64,000 bases of DNA from NCBI RefSeq assembly GCF_900217235.1, contig NZ_LT907975.1, forward strand, positions 2,207,001 to 2,271,000, in the 5' to 3' direction. Of this stretch, positions 18,904 to 28,893 are shown piece by piece. This DNA is from Pseudodesulfovibrio profundus. GTDB lineage: Bacteria > Desulfobacterota > Desulfovibrionia > Desulfovibrionales > Desulfovibrionaceae. The translations under genes and the position numbers were made by a program. How positions within the stretch are numbered: position 1 is the stretch's first letter; each line of letters begins with the position of its first letter. Below the pieces are notes generated by a model. It saw only the letters and a list, made by a program, of their open reading frames with translations. It had not been told where the DNA came from and searched no databases.

Positions 18904-19734
18904 ATGTCCACTTCCATTGCCAATTCATTTGTCACTGAATACACCGAAATGGTGCATCAGTCGTACCAGCAGCGCGGTTCCAAACTGCGAAACACCGTTC
19001 GCCTGCAGACCGGCGTCGAAGGCTCCAAGTGCGTCTTCCAGAAGGTAGGCAAGGGGGCTGCGGGTAAGAAAACCCGTCATGGCAACGTGCCCCTGATGAA
19101 CCTCAACCACTCAACTGTCTCCTGTACCTTGTCTGACTGGTATGCAGCCGAGTACGTCGACAAACTCGATGAGCTCAAGGACAAGCAGGACGAGAAGAAA
19201 GTCGCAGCCGATGCCGGTGCATGGGCGCTGGGCCGCAAGATCGACGAGTTGGTCATCGCCAAGATGAGCGGTGCCGCCAATGTCGTGGCCGAGGCAGCCT
19301 CCGGCCTGACCAAAGACAAGATTCTTCAGGCGTTTGGCACACTCAATGCCAACGACGTGGCCGATGACGGCCATCGCTTTGCAGTGGTCGGTCCGCACCA
19401 GTGGAACGAACTGCTGAATATCGAAGAGTTCAAATCCAGTGACTTCTCCGGCGAACAGTATCCCTGGCTGGCCGGAACCGAGTCCCGCACCTGGCTGGGC
19501 ATCACCTGGATGTTCCACACCGGCCTTCCCCTTGATGCTGGTTCCCGTTCCTGCTTCATCTACCATCGCAATGCCATGGGCCTTGCCGAAGGACAGGAAA
19601 TCAAGGCCTTTGTTGACTGGGTGCCGGAAAAGGCGGCCCATCTGGTGGATCACATGCTTAGCGCAGGCTCCTGCCTCATCGATCCTGAAGGCATCATCGA
19701 AATCAAGTGCGACGACGACGCAGTCATCGTCTAA
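18904..19734 (+). CDS. Phage major capsid protein
   Basis: 276 aa from the ATG at 18904 (RBS AAAAGGAG). In-frame starts at 18865 and GTG 18757 exist but lack a ribosome site. The sequence resembles the Phage_capsid_2-type HK97-fold coat protein: an early SFVTEYTEMVHQSY helix, RGSKLRNTV.L, a central helical region and VGPHQWNELLNI near residue 165. It would form the capsid shell of the dispersed particle. Between an RNA-gene terminator and an MBL gene, with only one small companion gene. Confidence 0.85.
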   Translation: MSTSIANSFVTEYTEMVHQSYQQRGSKLRNTVRLQTGVEGSKCVFQKVGKGAAGKKTRHGNVPLMNLNHSTVSCTLSDWYAAEYVDKLDELKDKQDEKKVAADAGAWALGRKIDELVIAKMSGAANVVAEAASGLTKDKILQAFGTLNANDVADDGHRFAVVGPHQWNELLNIEEFKSSDFSGEQYPWLAGTESRTWLGITWMFHTGLPLDAGSRSCFIYHRNAMGLAEGQEIKAFVDWVPEKAAHLVDHMLSAGSCLIDPEGIIEIKCDDDAVIV

Positions 19735-19787
19735 CCCCATTCATTAGCGGAAGGGGTGCGCCTCTTCGATAGGAAAAAGGAGAAAAT

Positions 19788-20039
19788 ATGGCAGGATATA
19801 TCAGTGAAGACATGCGTTTGATGGGTGGCGTTCCGGGTCAGCAGTTGTTTATTTACCGATCTGACGACGACATTCTCACCATCACTGGTGTCGATTACTT
19901 CAACGAAGCGGTGGAGGATTACAATCTGGATACCGGTGATATCATCATCGCCTGTTCCGGTCCCACCAAGGCTGATGCCGTCGACCTGTTGGTCGCCTCG
20001 AACAATGCCGGGTCGGTCACTGTGACCAACGGCAGTTAA
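19788..20039 (+). CDS. Small phage protein next to capsid
   Basis: 83 aa with RBS AAAAAGGAG. Beta-rich, acidic, no membrane segment ([38 protein letters not shown]). I do not recognise the family. Its position 53 bases after the capsid gene, inside the same transcript and before the shared terminator, suggests a capsid decoration or head-completion protein (inference). Confidence 0.6.
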   Translation: MAGYISEDMRLMGGVPGQQLFIYRSDDDILTITGVDYFNEAVEDYNLDTGDIIIACSGPTKADAVDLLVASNNAGSVTVTNGS

Positions 20040-20083
20040 TCAACCACAAACCAATCAAACAACTTCCTTTGGATACGGATACG

Positions 20084-20113
20084 AGGGGCGGCCATCGGGG
20101 TCGCCCCTTTTTT
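20084..20113 (+). terminator. Terminator of the capsid locus
   Basis: Stem AGGGGCG (20084-20090) / CGCCCCT (20102-20108) followed by TTTTTT. Confidence 0.85.
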
Positions 20114-20177
20114 GCGTCAAGTGACCGAAGGCTGACGATTTGAGCTGTCTCGTAAAAGCTCCGGGCAGGTCGAGGTC

Positions 20178-21014
20178 TTAGAATGTAAGGCGCGTACCGG
20201 AGCCGACTTCACGAACCGGACACTGGCTTGCGAGATGGATTTTGGCAGCCAGATCCGTGCAGTGGCAGCAGTACAGTGATTCCAGATTCAGACCGGCAAG
20301 GTATGCAGCAGTGGCGTCTAACCGCTCTGTGCTCGCATCCAGCAAATGGAGCCCGCCTATTATCGAGTGGACCTTTTCCTCCCCGGTTACGCGTCGAGCA
20401 TGATCCACGGTGTTGCAGATACCGGAGTGGGCGCATCCGGCAATGATCACCAACCCCTCATCCTCTACATAAGCGAGGGCGGTATCGTCGGGCAGTGTGT
20501 CGTCGCAGGAACCGCCGCCCGTGAGTCGGTGTCCTATGGGGTCAGACTGCTCAAAATCAAAAATGCGTTCAATCTGGCCGAGTGCCACGAGTTTGTCAGT
20601 CAGCCAGAGCGGTTCAGTACTATCCAAAATATCCATGTGCCGTGCAAGTTTATCCCGTGAAAGTATCATGCCGATTTCCGGTTCGTTGGAGACAGTCTTG
20701 CTGTCAAAAACCAGCGGATGGGCGAGCAAAGTGGGCCGCGAAACATCCATCTTTTGCGATATGGATTCAAAACGGTGCCTGATGAGGGCATCGAGTCCCC
20801 ATGTGTGGTCAAAGTGGCCGTGAGACAGGACAATCCAGTTCAGTTTTAGCAGATCGGTGTTCATACGGCGGGCATTGATCAGGAATCCATCGGAGTATCC
20901 GGCATCAAAAAGAATGCGTGAATCTCCATCTTCTATAAGCAGGGAAAGCCCGGGTTCAGCGACAAAGTAGCTGCCGACCAGTGAATTGTTGTCGATTAGT
21001 ACGGTAAGTTGCAT
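20178..21014 (-). CDS. MBL-fold metallo-hydrolase
   Basis: 278 aa. The metallo-beta-lactamase motif SHGHFDH (about residues 64-70) and later His/Asp ligands (AGCAHSGICN) are present, as in the family annotated as dihydropterin-ribofuranosylaminobenzene-phosphate synthase-like. No signal peptide. Substrate unknown. Transcribed away from the divergent nuclease gene. Confidence 0.85.
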   Translation of the reverse strand: MQLTVLIDNNSLVGSYFVAEPGLSLLIEDGDSRILFDAGYSDGFLINARRMNTDLLKLNWIVLSHGHFDHTWGLDALIRHRFESISQKMDVSRPTLLAHPLVFDSKTVSNEPEIGMILSRDKLARHMDILDSTEPLWLTDKLVALGQIERIFDFEQSDPIGHRLTGGGSCDDTLPDDTALAYVEDEGLVIIAGCAHSGICNTVDHARRVTGEEKVHSIIGGLHLLDASTERLDATAAYLAGLNLESLYCCHCTDLAAKIHLASQCPVREVGSGTRLTF

Positions 21015-21068
21015 GTGATCTCGCTTGTGTGACTGGAACTGTGAATCAAAAGTCTATAAGACGGACGG

Positions 21069-21566
21069 ATGATATCACGCAACCCGTTAATTCCATGCCT
21101 GCTGTTGGTGCTGATTTGTCTGGTAGTGCCGGTAAAGGCCGCTGAAACCGGCAGGCTGCATTCCGTGATTGATGGCGACTCGTTGGAGGTAGTCATTGAA
21201 GGAAAGGTGGTGGAAGTCCGTCTGATCGGTATCGATGCGCCGGAATGGGGGCAGGAGTATGGGTTGGCAGCCAAATCGTTTGTTCTGCACTTCTGCCTCG
21301 GAAAAGAGCTTAAGCTAGAATACGACAAGGACCGTCGTGATCGCTACAGACGATCTCTGGCGTATGTCTATGTGGGTGGAAAAATGCTCAATGAAGCCAT
21401 TGTTCGCGAGGGGTTGGCACTGGCGTTTGCCTATAAGCCGAATACGCGGCATCAGGCCCGACTGTTCCAGGCTCAAGCTGATGCGCGTGATGCGGAGCAG
21501 GGCTTTTGGCAACAGGGCGGGCTGGAACTGACACCATCTCAATGGCGAAAGAAGAATAGGCGTTGA
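21069..21566 (+). CDS. Thermonuclease-family (SNase-like) secreted nuclease
   Basis: 165 aa with a signal peptide (residues 1-24, ending VKAAE). The staphylococcal-nuclease fold is recognisable: VIDGDSLEV, VRLIGIDAPE (catalytic Arg/Asp/Glu), YDKDRRDRYRRSLAYVYVGG. Probably a periplasmic nuclease acting on DNA or RNA. It ends at a terminator shared with the convergent rhodanese gene. Confidence 0.88.
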   Translation: MISRNPLIPCLLLVLICLVVPVKAAETGRLHSVIDGDSLEVVIEGKVVEVRLIGIDAPEWGQEYGLAAKSFVLHFCLGKELKLEYDKDRRDRYRRSLAYVYVGGKMLNEAIVREGLALAFAYKPNTRHQARLFQAQADARDAEQGFWQQGGLELTPSQWRKKNRR

Positions 21567-21571
21567 AAAGA

Positions 21572-21599
21572 GGGAAAGGCCGCATATGCAGCCTTTCCC
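21572..21599. terminator. Terminator between nuclease and rhodanese genes
   Basis: 9-bp stem GGGAAAGGC / GCCTTTCCC at 21572-21599. Position between convergent genes suggests bidirectional use, though T-runs are short. Confidence 0.6.
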
Positions 21600-21609
21600 G
21601 TGGATAATA

Positions 21610-22116
21610 TTATTGAGGTTGCTTGCCGAATCCGTCCTTGGACATGACCATACGGCCATGCAGGTTGTAGAAGGGATACCCGGCAGAGGCCCATGCCTTG
21701 AAGCCACCATCAACGTTGGTCACGTTGGTATACCCGGCGTCCAGCAGCATCTTGGTAACCAAAGCGCCTCGGGTGCCGGACTTGCAGTAGATGTAAATGG
21801 GAACATCGGGATCAGTTATCTTGGTAGGAATCACCCACTCAGCCTTGCCGCGGGGTGCCCATACGGCGTTGGCAAGATGACCGGCATCGTATTCATCCTT
21901 CCCACGCACATCAACGACTTCGAAAAACTCCTGATCTGATTCGATCTTTTTCATGAATTCCTGAACCGTGATGGTTGGTACGGATTGTTTGATGGCCGTA
22001 GTACTCAGCTTGATGTTGGCTTTGACCGCATCAATGGGCTCTGCGGCAGCGGCAACGCCACTGAAAGCGAAAAGGGCTACGATGAGTAACGACATGATAC
22101 TAAGTTGTTTTTTCAT
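21610..22116 (-). CDS. Secreted rhodanese-domain protein
   Basis: 168 aa from the ATG at 22116 (RBS AGGAGGT). Signal peptide residues 1-24. One rhodanese domain with the active-site loop YCKSGTRG (Cys about 110) and VVDVRGKDEYDAGHL. Probably a periplasmic sulfurtransferase or sulfur-carrier protein, sensible for a sulfate reducer (inference). Confidence 0.88.
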   Translation of the reverse strand: MKKQLSIMSLLIVALFAFSGVAAAAEPIDAVKANIKLSTTAIKQSVPTITVQEFMKKIESDQEFFEVVDVRGKDEYDAGHLANAVWAPRGKAEWVIPTKITDPDVPIYIYCKSGTRGALVTKMLLDAGYTNVTNVDGGFKAWASAGYPFYNLHGRMVMSKDGFGKQPQ

Positions 22117-22238
22117 GTTTACCTCCTGATATGGATAAATATACCCCCTATAGGTATACTGTTTCAAATCTTGTGGCTATTAGTTTCTTACATGGTCGTA
22201 CTACTGATCATAGAAGAACTGCCAAATTATAAAAGGCG

Positions 22239-22268
22239 ATCCCCTCCGCACCGAAGTGGGGAGGGGAT
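22239..22268 (-). terminator. Terminator of acs
   Basis: 10-bp stem GATCCCCTCC / GGGAGGGGATC with T-rich flank on the minus strand. Confidence 0.8.
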
Positions 22269-22297
22269 CTACTCTCTCTATGTCGGGCTTCGACTAA

Positions 22298-24280
22298 TTA
22301 TCCTACCAATTCCTTGTTGCCTTCCACCAGATCGGTGACCACGCCCGGATCGGCGAGGGTGGAGGTGTCTCCGAACTCATCGGAGCCCTCGACGATCTTG
22401 CGCAATACGCGTCGCATGATCTTGCCGGATCGGGTTTTGGGCAGGCCGTCAGCGAATTGGATAAATTCAGGTGTAGCAATGGGGCCGATTTCCTTGCGCA
22501 CCCATACCTTGAGTTCCTTGATCATGTCGTCGTCCGGTTCGATGCCGGATTTGAGCGTGACGTAGGCATAGATGGTTTCACCTTTGACATCGTGGGGCAT
22601 GCCGACGACCGCAGCCTCGGCTACGTCCTTGTGCGCGACAAGGGCGGATTCGATCTCGGCGGTTCCCATTCGGTGGCCTGAGACATTGATTACGTCGTCC
22701 AGGCGACCCATGATCCAGAAGTACCCGTCGCTATCCACACGAGCGCCGTCACCGGCCTCATATGCACCGGGGAATCCGGCAAAGTAGGTGGATTTGTAGC
22801 GTTCCGGGTTGCCCCAGACATTGCGCAGCATACCGGGCCACGGCTTGTCCACGATGAGGTGGCCGCCTTCGTTGGGATCGGCCTCTGTTCCGTCGCGGCG
22901 CACGATCTTGGCAGAGATGCCAGGCAGGGCACGGGTGGCGGAGCCGGGCTTGAGCGGTGTGGCATAGGGCAGTGCGGAAATCATGATACCGCCTGTTTCG
23001 GTCTGCCACCATGTGTCGACAACAGGCAGCTTACCGCCACCGATGTTGTTGTGATACCAGAGCCACGCTTCCGGGTTGATCGGTTCACCGACTGATCCGA
23101 GTACACGCAGTGAGCTGAGGTCGTAGCGTTTGGTCCACTCCTCACCTTCACGCATGAGTGCGCGGATGACGGTGGGGGCGGTGTAGAAAATATTGACCTT
23201 GAACTTGTCCACGATCTGCCAGAAGCGATCCGGCTTGGGATAGCTCGGAACACCCTCGAACATGACGGAAGTGGCGCCCAGGGTCAGCGGCCCATATACA
23301 ATATATGAGTGGCCGGTGATCCAGCCGACATCGGCGGTACACCAGTACACATCGTCATCTTTGACATCGAATACGTACTGCGTGGTGTGCGCGGTGTATG
23401 TCAGGTAGCCGCCTGTTGTATGCAGAACACCTTTGGGCTTGCCGGTGGAGCCGGAGGTATAGAGGATGAACAGCGGATCTTCGGCGTCCATTTCTTCGTA
23501 CGGACAATCCGATGTGATGTCTTCGGCGTTAATCTCGTCATGCCACCAGGAGTCGCGGCCTTCGACCATGTTGATGTCATTGCCGCCTCGTTTGACGACA
23601 ATGCACTGCTCGACAGAAGGGCAGTCCTTCAGGGCTTCATCGGCATTGGGCTTGAGTGGGATGGTCTTTCCGGCGCGCAGGACCGCATCGGCGGTGATCA
23701 GCACTTTTGCATCGGCATCTTCGATGCGCGATTGCAGGGCGATGGACGAGAATCCGGCGAAAACGATGGAGTGGGGTGCGCCCAGTCGGGTACAGGCGAG
23801 CATGGCAATGGCCAGTTCCGGAATCATGGGCATGTAAATGGATACGCGATCGCCGCGCTTGACGCCTTTCTTCTTCAGGACGTTGGCAAAACGGCAGACC
23901 TCGGTATGCAGCATCTGATAGGTGTAGACCCGGGTGTCTTCCTCGGGTTCGCCCTGCCAGATGAGTGCGGCCTTGTTGCGGCGACCATCGGTGAGGTGAC
24001 GGTCGAGGCAGTTGTAGGAAACATTGGTGGTACCGCCCTGGTACCATTTGAACTCCGGCTTGTCGTAGTCGGCTTCGAGCACCTTGTCGAAATCAGAGAA
24101 CCAGGAAAGAAGGTCGGTGGCCCGCTCACCCCAGTATCCTTCGGGATCATCCAGGGCTCGTTTGTTTTCGGCTTCGTAATCTTCCATGGATTTGATCCAG
24201 GCCTGCCCCTGCATGGAGGCATCGGGTTGGAATATCTGGCCGTCTTTCTGTAAACTTTCGATTTTTTTCTCTTCGCTCAT
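22298..24280 (-). CDS. acs: Acetyl-CoA synthetase (AMP-forming)
   Basis: 660 aa, full length. AMP-binding motif [18 protein letters not shown] (about 265-282), WWQTETGG, and the C-terminal [18 protein letters not shown] and [11 protein letters not shown] motif. The Lys of the last motif is the residue acetylated by Pat in other bacteria. It activates acetate to acetyl-CoA. A Pat-like acetyltransferase is encoded at 29503, about 5 kb away, so the control pair is close by. Confidence 0.96.
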   Translation of the reverse strand: MSEEKKIESLQKDGQIFQPDASMQGQAWIKSMEDYEAENKRALDDPEGYWGERATDLLSWFSDFDKVLEADYDKPEFKWYQGGTTNVSYNCLDRHLTDGRRNKAALIWQGEPEEDTRVYTYQMLHTEVCRFANVLKKKGVKRGDRVSIYMPMIPELAIAMLACTRLGAPHSIVFAGFSSIALQSRIEDADAKVLITADAVLRAGKTIPLKPNADEALKDCPSVEQCIVVKRGGNDINMVEGRDSWWHDEINAEDITSDCPYEEMDAEDPLFILYTSGSTGKPKGVLHTTGGYLTYTAHTTQYVFDVKDDDVYWCTADVGWITGHSYIVYGPLTLGATSVMFEGVPSYPKPDRFWQIVDKFKVNIFYTAPTVIRALMREGEEWTKRYDLSSLRVLGSVGEPINPEAWLWYHNNIGGGKLPVVDTWWQTETGGIMISALPYATPLKPGSATRALPGISAKIVRRDGTEADPNEGGHLIVDKPWPGMLRNVWGNPERYKSTYFAGFPGAYEAGDGARVDSDGYFWIMGRLDDVINVSGHRMGTAEIESALVAHKDVAEAAVVGMPHDVKGETIYAYVTLKSGIEPDDDMIKELKVWVRKEIGPIATPEFIQFADGLPKTRSGKIMRRVLRKIVEGSDEFGDTSTLADPGVVTDLVEGNKELVG

Positions 24281-24542
24281 GTTGTCTCCTGACTTCTTAG
24301 ATCATCTCTATCGTGAGGAATCCGCTGGAAAAACGAATCGCACCCGCGTTTCCGAACCGCCATGCCCCCGAAAGGCTCACTTTGGTCTGTTATCACTTAT
24401 ATGAAGATGTGGGCAACCTCGGACCCTTTTTAGGTGAACGGTTCCAAATCGACAGGTGAACGGTAAAACATCTCGTGACCTGACTGCCCGGTCCGGTAAA
24501 TGGCAAGGATGACACGGTAACGGTCAGTGATTACCGGGCATG
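24281..24542 (-). promoter_or_regulatory. acs upstream region with direct repeats
   Basis: 262 bases upstream of acs without a gene. It contains two copies of AGGTGAACGGT at 24432-24442 and 24454-24464, 22 bp apart (two helical turns), and more CGGTAA half-repeats near 24495-24520. These are a candidate activator or repressor site for acs. No clear sigma-70 boxes were identified. Confidence 0.4.
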
Positions 24543-24573
24543 AAAAAAGGGTGCGCCGACTGTCGACGCACCC
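24543..24573 (-). terminator. Terminator of the PEP-CTERM gene
   Basis: GGGTGCG (24549-24555) / CGCACCC (24567-24573) stem; six A at 24543-24548 give the T-run on the minus strand. Confidence 0.85.
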
Positions 24574-24608
24574 ATGACTGTTCAAACCAGATACCCTTGC
24601 TTTTCGGG

Positions 24609-25310
24609 TTATCCTCTCCTGCGGGAGCGGGCAAACCCAGCCAGACCGATGATGCCAAGCCCAAGAAGGATGAAGGTGGATGGTTCGGGAGTGGCAATGA
24701 TCACGCTGTAATCTTCCACTTCTCCCTGATTCAGGAAACCGTAGGCGGTGGTGTCTTCAAAGCTGACGTGGTTGCAGTGAACACGTGCACGGAGCCATGT
24801 CTCGCCGATGTGAGCGTCTTCGGGGACGAGCATTTCAGCAAAAAAGTAGTTTTGAAGGGTATAGACGGGGTTGAAGTTGCCGTACACATGATCCTCTTCC
24901 TTGTCCCAGCGGTACGCGATGAGCTGCTCGCCTGCGTCGTCCCAGTCCTTGTCGCCGTTCCAGTCGATCCAGCTTTTCAACTGATCATAGTTGTGCAGGC
25001 CGTCGTTGGTACGCTGGAAGTCGAATCGGAAGGTGACGCTTCGGCCAATATGAATGGCTTCGTGTCCAAAGGTTTTGCCGCCATCGAGGGACCAGTCTAC
25101 ACCGTCGTTGGTCAGCCAGACATCGCCCAGGCGCTGCCAATTGTCGGTGTTGTGCCATGCGCGTTCATACCCGGGCGCAGTGCCTTCACTGATGCCGGTT
25201 GCAGAGCGGTCATATTCTTCCGGCTCCATGACGAGTGCGAAAGAGGACGTTCCGGAAATGAGGATGACGAGAGCGGCCATGGAAAGCAGTCGGAAAAGAG
25301 TAAGCATCAT
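24609..25310 (-). CDS. PEP-CTERM sorted extracellular protein with GEVEDY motif
   Basis: 233 aa. N-terminal signal peptide (residues 1-25), central domain with DWNGDKDWDDAGEQL and QGEVEDYSV (GEVEDY-type calcium-dependent fold), and a C-terminal PEP-CTERM tag: TPEPSTFILLGLG, a membrane helix and RSRRRG. Such proteins are processed by an exosortase and released with exopolysaccharide. No exosortase gene is in the window; the glycosyltransferase at 25738 is a neighbour that may relate. Confidence 0.85.
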   Translation of the reverse strand: MMLTLFRLLSMAALVILISGTSSFALVMEPEEYDRSATGISEGTAPGYERAWHNTDNWQRLGDVWLTNDGVDWSLDGGKTFGHEAIHIGRSVTFRFDFQRTNDGLHNYDQLKSWIDWNGDKDWDDAGEQLIAYRWDKEEDHVYGNFNPVYTLQNYFFAEMLVPEDAHIGETWLRARVHCNHVSFEDTTAYGFLNQGEVEDYSVIIATPEPSTFILLGLGIIGLAGFARSRRRG

Positions 25311-25737
25311 TACAACCTTATGATTGAAATATGGTGGTTAAAGGGTCGTGGACAACGGGCGCCAATAAGCAATACTTGGTCCAGAACTGTGATTTCAGGT
25401 GTTTAGTGTGTTTTTGCACACTTGGTGTTTGTAAGGAAAATCGACACAATTCTAGAATTGTTAACACTTGCGGCTCGTTGTGACCGCGGCTTCGTCTGGT
25501 AGGGCAGGAGTGGTTCGAGAAGGGGGGAGGCGGTTCCTCTTGCTTGTCCCGGTTCAAGAGGCATGGTACCTATCCATCGTCGTGCCGATACGAGAGTAGC
25601 CTTTGATGTGTAGGAACCTTTTCATCGTTCAACTTATCCCGTACCGACATGAGCGGCGGCTCTGATAGCCCGTCGAACTGCGTGGCCGAGCCGGTCCTCG
25701 CGCATTACAGACCAGAGATTACGAGGAGCGCTTCGGC
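25311..25737. other. Divergent intergenic region with a perfect palindrome
   Basis: 427 bases between the PEP-CTERM gene and a glycosyltransferase gene. It contains the 16-bp perfect palindrome ACAATTCTAGAATTGT at 25446-25461, a GTGTG/CACAC inverted pair near 25408-25422, and G+C-rich inverted sequences near 25640-25700. No ORF with a ribosome site was seen. Confidence 0.4.
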
Positions 25738-26823
25738 ATGAAATCCATCTGTTTTTTCAATACCAACAAAGCCTGGGGAGGCGGTGAGCGGTGGGTCTAC
25801 GATAATGCCCTGACCGCGTTGCGCAAAGGGTATGACGTCCGGGTTGTCACCAATGTGAAGTCTGCATTGGGTGATCGTCTGGAAAATGAAACAGACCTGC
25901 GAGTACATCGGCAAAACGTTTCCAATCTCAGCTTTCTCAATCCCCTGACCCTGCTCTCCATTCGCAGCTACTTTACCCGCACCCGTCCCGATGCCCTTGT
26001 CATGTCCCTTCCAAGCGACATGAAAGTGGGGGGTATGGCTGCACGAATGGCCGGAGTGCCGACCATTATCTACCGCCGGGGTATCGCGCTTCCGGTTCGT
26101 AACACTGCCCTCAACCGGTTCCTGTTCGGATCGGTCATCACCCATTTCATGTGCAATTCCGAGGAGACCAGGCGACTGGCCCTCAAGGAGAACCCCGACC
26201 TCATCCCTGCCGAGCGTGTGAGCGTGAACTACAACGGCGTGGATGTGCGACCAGAAGAGACCGCAGCCATCGCACCGGCTTACCAACGGCAAGGTGATGA
26301 GATCATCATCGGCAATGCCGGTCGCCTGACCGAGCAGAAACGGCAGGATCTGTTACTGGAGGCCGTTGCACGCCTCAAAAGCCGGGGACATAATGTCAAA
26401 CTGCTCCTTGCCGGTGTCGGGGAACTGGAAGATGCGCTGAAGCAGCAGGTGCAGACATTGGGGTTGCAGGACGAGGTCGTTTTTCTCGGGTTCGTGAAGG
26501 CCATGCCTGCGCTTTACAACGCCATGGATTTCATGGCCCATACCGCCCACTGGGAAGGGTTCGGGTATGTGTTGGCAGAATCTATGGCTGCCGGAAAACC
26601 GGTGGTTGGCTTCAACGTCAGCTCCAACCCGGAACTGATCAAGGACGGTGAAACCGGCTATCTGGTGGATGTGGACGATCTGGAAGGATTCGTGGACCGC
26701 ATGGAAACACTGGTCGTTGATGCCGACTTGCGCCACCGAATGGGTGAGGCCGGACGTCAGCGGGTGGATGCTCTCTTTTCATCGGATCGAGCCTTCGAGC
26801 GGTTGATCAGACTATTTTCCTGA
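25738..26823 (+). CDS. Glycosyltransferase, GT4-like
   Basis: 361 aa GT-B enzyme. N-terminal WGGGERWVYDNA (acceptor domain), C-terminal GNAGRLTEQKRQDLLLEA and the EGFGYVLAESMAAGKPVVGF donor-binding E-x7-E motif (about 282-300). Start ATG follows GAGGAGCGC. Probably adds a sugar to surface polysaccharide or LPS; the donor is unknown. Closed by a terminator. Confidence 0.88.
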   Translation: MKSICFFNTNKAWGGGERWVYDNALTALRKGYDVRVVTNVKSALGDRLENETDLRVHRQNVSNLSFLNPLTLLSIRSYFTRTRPDALVMSLPSDMKVGGMAARMAGVPTIIYRRGIALPVRNTALNRFLFGSVITHFMCNSEETRRLALKENPDLIPAERVSVNYNGVDVRPEETAAIAPAYQRQGDEIIIGNAGRLTEQKRQDLLLEAVARLKSRGHNVKLLLAGVGELEDALKQQVQTLGLQDEVVFLGFVKAMPALYNAMDFMAHTAHWEGFGYVLAESMAAGKPVVGFNVSSNPELIKDGETGYLVDVDDLEGFVDRMETLVVDADLRHRMGEAGRQRVDALFSSDRAFERLIRLFS

Positions 26824-26880
26824 TACGTATCCCGGTTGTGGAACCGCGCCTCATTGGGCTGAACTTTTCGTTCCAAATGA

Positions 26881-26916
26881 AAGAGGCACCTCGAATCAGT
26901 CGGGGTGCCTCTTTTG
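26881..26916. terminator. Bidirectional terminator
   Basis: AAAGAGGCACC / GGTGCCTCTTT stem with T-runs on both strands, between the glycosyltransferase and the convergent chemoreceptor gene. Confidence 0.88.
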
Positions 26917-26931
26917 GGATCTGATTGGGAG

Positions 26932-28743
26932 CTATGATCGGGCGTCGTTCATCAGCTCATCGATGACATGTTGCAGATCTTCCATTTGCGTTGTCATGTC
27001 GTTGACCGATTGGGATGCTTCCCTTGCTCCTTCGGCGGTCTCTGCCGAGATGGTGTTGATTTCGTCGATGGCCCGGTTGATCTCTTCGGATGTGGCGGAT
27101 TGTTCCTCGGCAGCCGTGGCAATGCCTTGAATCTTCATGGCTGTTTCCTTGGATCCATTAACGATATCCGCAAGGACTTCCCCTGATTCACTGGACATCT
27201 CGACCGCTTTGCCGAGGTCGGCCAGAGCGCGTTCCATGCCGGAGATATTCTGCTGGGCCACACCCTGAATGGAAGTGATTGAGTCGCCAACTTCCTTGGT
27301 GGCCTGCATGGTCTTTTCCGCCAATTTGCGTACTTCATCGGCAACAACGGCGAACCCGCGTCCTGCCTCGCCTGCTCGGGCAGCCTCGATAGCTGCGTTC
27401 AGGGCAAGAAGGTTGGTCTGGTCCGCGATGTCAGTGATCACTTCCATGACCTGGCCGATATCATCAGCCTGCTGACCAAGGCGGTTCATGCCGCTCTTGA
27501 GGTCTTCGGCGGCTGTGTATGTGGTGTTCATGGCCGTAACCGAATCGCTGACGGTTGCAGCACCTTTTTCGGCCAGACTTTGCGCCTGGTCACTGTGGCT
27601 GGATGCTTCGGATGCATTGCGAGCCACCTCCAGCACGGTCGCGTTCATCTGTTCCATGGCCGTGGCTGTTTCCTGCACGCGGGAGCGCTGAACATTCATG
27701 CCGTTATCGATGATAGACGCCTGTGTTGCGATCTGCTGGGAGGCAGTGGAAACACGATCAACCACTCCCTGAATGCGATTGGCGGCCTGCATGATGCCTT
27801 CCTTGCGGGCCACTTCCGCTTGAGCGCGGGCTTCGGCTGCCTCGGCCATGGCGCGTTCTGCGGCAAGGGCTTTGTCCTCGGCTTCGGCGCTCTTTGTCGT
27901 GATCTTTTTGATATTGTCGCGCAGGGTAGCTGCCATGGAGTTGAGGGAAGACTGGAGCTTGGACGCTTCATCGTTACCTTTCACTTCAAGACGAACGTCG
28001 TACTCGCCCTCGGCAATGGTTTCAGCTGCGGCAGTGGCTTCCTTGATAGGCAACAGGATGGAACGGACGATGAGATAGCTGAGGATCAGTACACCGGAAA
28101 GCAAGATGGCCAGGGACGTCAGGACCGTGACTGTCCGGTTCATGACGATGGCCTTGATGGTGTCGCCGATGCGGTCCTTTTCGCGTTGGATATTGTCGAT
28201 ATATACCCCTGTTCCCAGTGCATAGTTAGTTCCGGGAATGCGCGTCGCATAACTCAACTTGGGTTGATCCCCGGCTTCCGGTTTGGGCCAGATATATTCG
28301 ACATAGCCGCCGCCGTTCTGAGCGACCTGATTCAATTCGTATATGAGTCGAACACCGTTCTTATCCTTGATGTCTCCCAGGTCCTTGCCAATCAGGGAAC
28401 TGCTGATATGTGCGATCATGACAGTGCCGTCCAGGACGAAAAAGTAGCCGGAGTCGTCATTTTCGTACCGGTGCTCACTCAGTGCTCGGTTCAGAAGATC
28501 GTGCTGGGCATCTGCGTTGTCCAGGTCCTTGAGCACATGGGAAAGTGACACGGCCAATCCATCGGTAGCTACTTTCAGCTTGGCTTCCTGCCCTTGGTAC
28601 ATGAGCTTATCTATTTCCGTTGTGCTGACATCCTTGACGGTTTCAAAACTTTGGAGAAAAGCAAGGCACGTCCCGCCGATAAACAGAAGCATGAGCGCCA
28701 GAATTGTTGTGATTCGTTTCCCTATGGAAAGCGATCTGAGCAT
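26932..28743 (-). CDS. Methyl-accepting chemotaxis protein with Cache sensor
   Basis: 603 aa from the ATG at 28743 (RBS CAGGAGAC). TM1 at about residues 10-32; periplasmic single Cache_2-type domain ([27 protein letters not shown]); TM2 at about 195-220; HAMP; and a signalling tip [20 protein letters not shown]. The ligand is probably a small organic acid, as for other Cache_2 receptors, but unknown here. No CheR-binding pentapeptide at the C-terminus. Confidence 0.92.
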   Translation of the reverse strand: MLRSLSIGKRITTILALMLLFIGGTCLAFLQSFETVKDVSTTEIDKLMYQGQEAKLKVATDGLAVSLSHVLKDLDNADAQHDLLNRALSEHRYENDDSGYFFVLDGTVMIAHISSSLIGKDLGDIKDKNGVRLIYELNQVAQNGGGYVEYIWPKPEAGDQPKLSYATRIPGTNYALGTGVYIDNIQREKDRIGDTIKAIVMNRTVTVLTSLAILLSGVLILSYLIVRSILLPIKEATAAAETIAEGEYDVRLEVKGNDEASKLQSSLNSMAATLRDNIKKITTKSAEAEDKALAAERAMAEAAEARAQAEVARKEGIMQAANRIQGVVDRVSTASQQIATQASIIDNGMNVQRSRVQETATAMEQMNATVLEVARNASEASSHSDQAQSLAEKGAATVSDSVTAMNTTYTAAEDLKSGMNRLGQQADDIGQVMEVITDIADQTNLLALNAAIEAARAGEAGRGFAVVADEVRKLAEKTMQATKEVGDSITSIQGVAQQNISGMERALADLGKAVEMSSESGEVLADIVNGSKETAMKIQGIATAAEEQSATSEEINRAIDEINTISAETAEGAREASQSVNDMTTQMEDLQHVIDELMNDARS

Positions 28744-28844
28744 AAGAGTCTCCTGAATAGTAACTATTGACAAAACTTGGGTAAAGTCCACTATTCCTAT
28801 TAGATAACTAATAGACAATACAAAAGCAATCTACTTCAAATAAA

Positions 28845-28871
28845 AACGCGGCAGTTCTAAACTGCCGCGTT
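28845..28871 (-). terminator. Terminator of the coiled-coil gene
   Basis: Near-perfect stem AACGCGGCAGTT / AACTGCCGCGTT followed by a T-run on the minus strand. Confidence 0.88.
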
Positions 28872-28893
28872 GTGTACTGGTGTTGTGTTCGGA

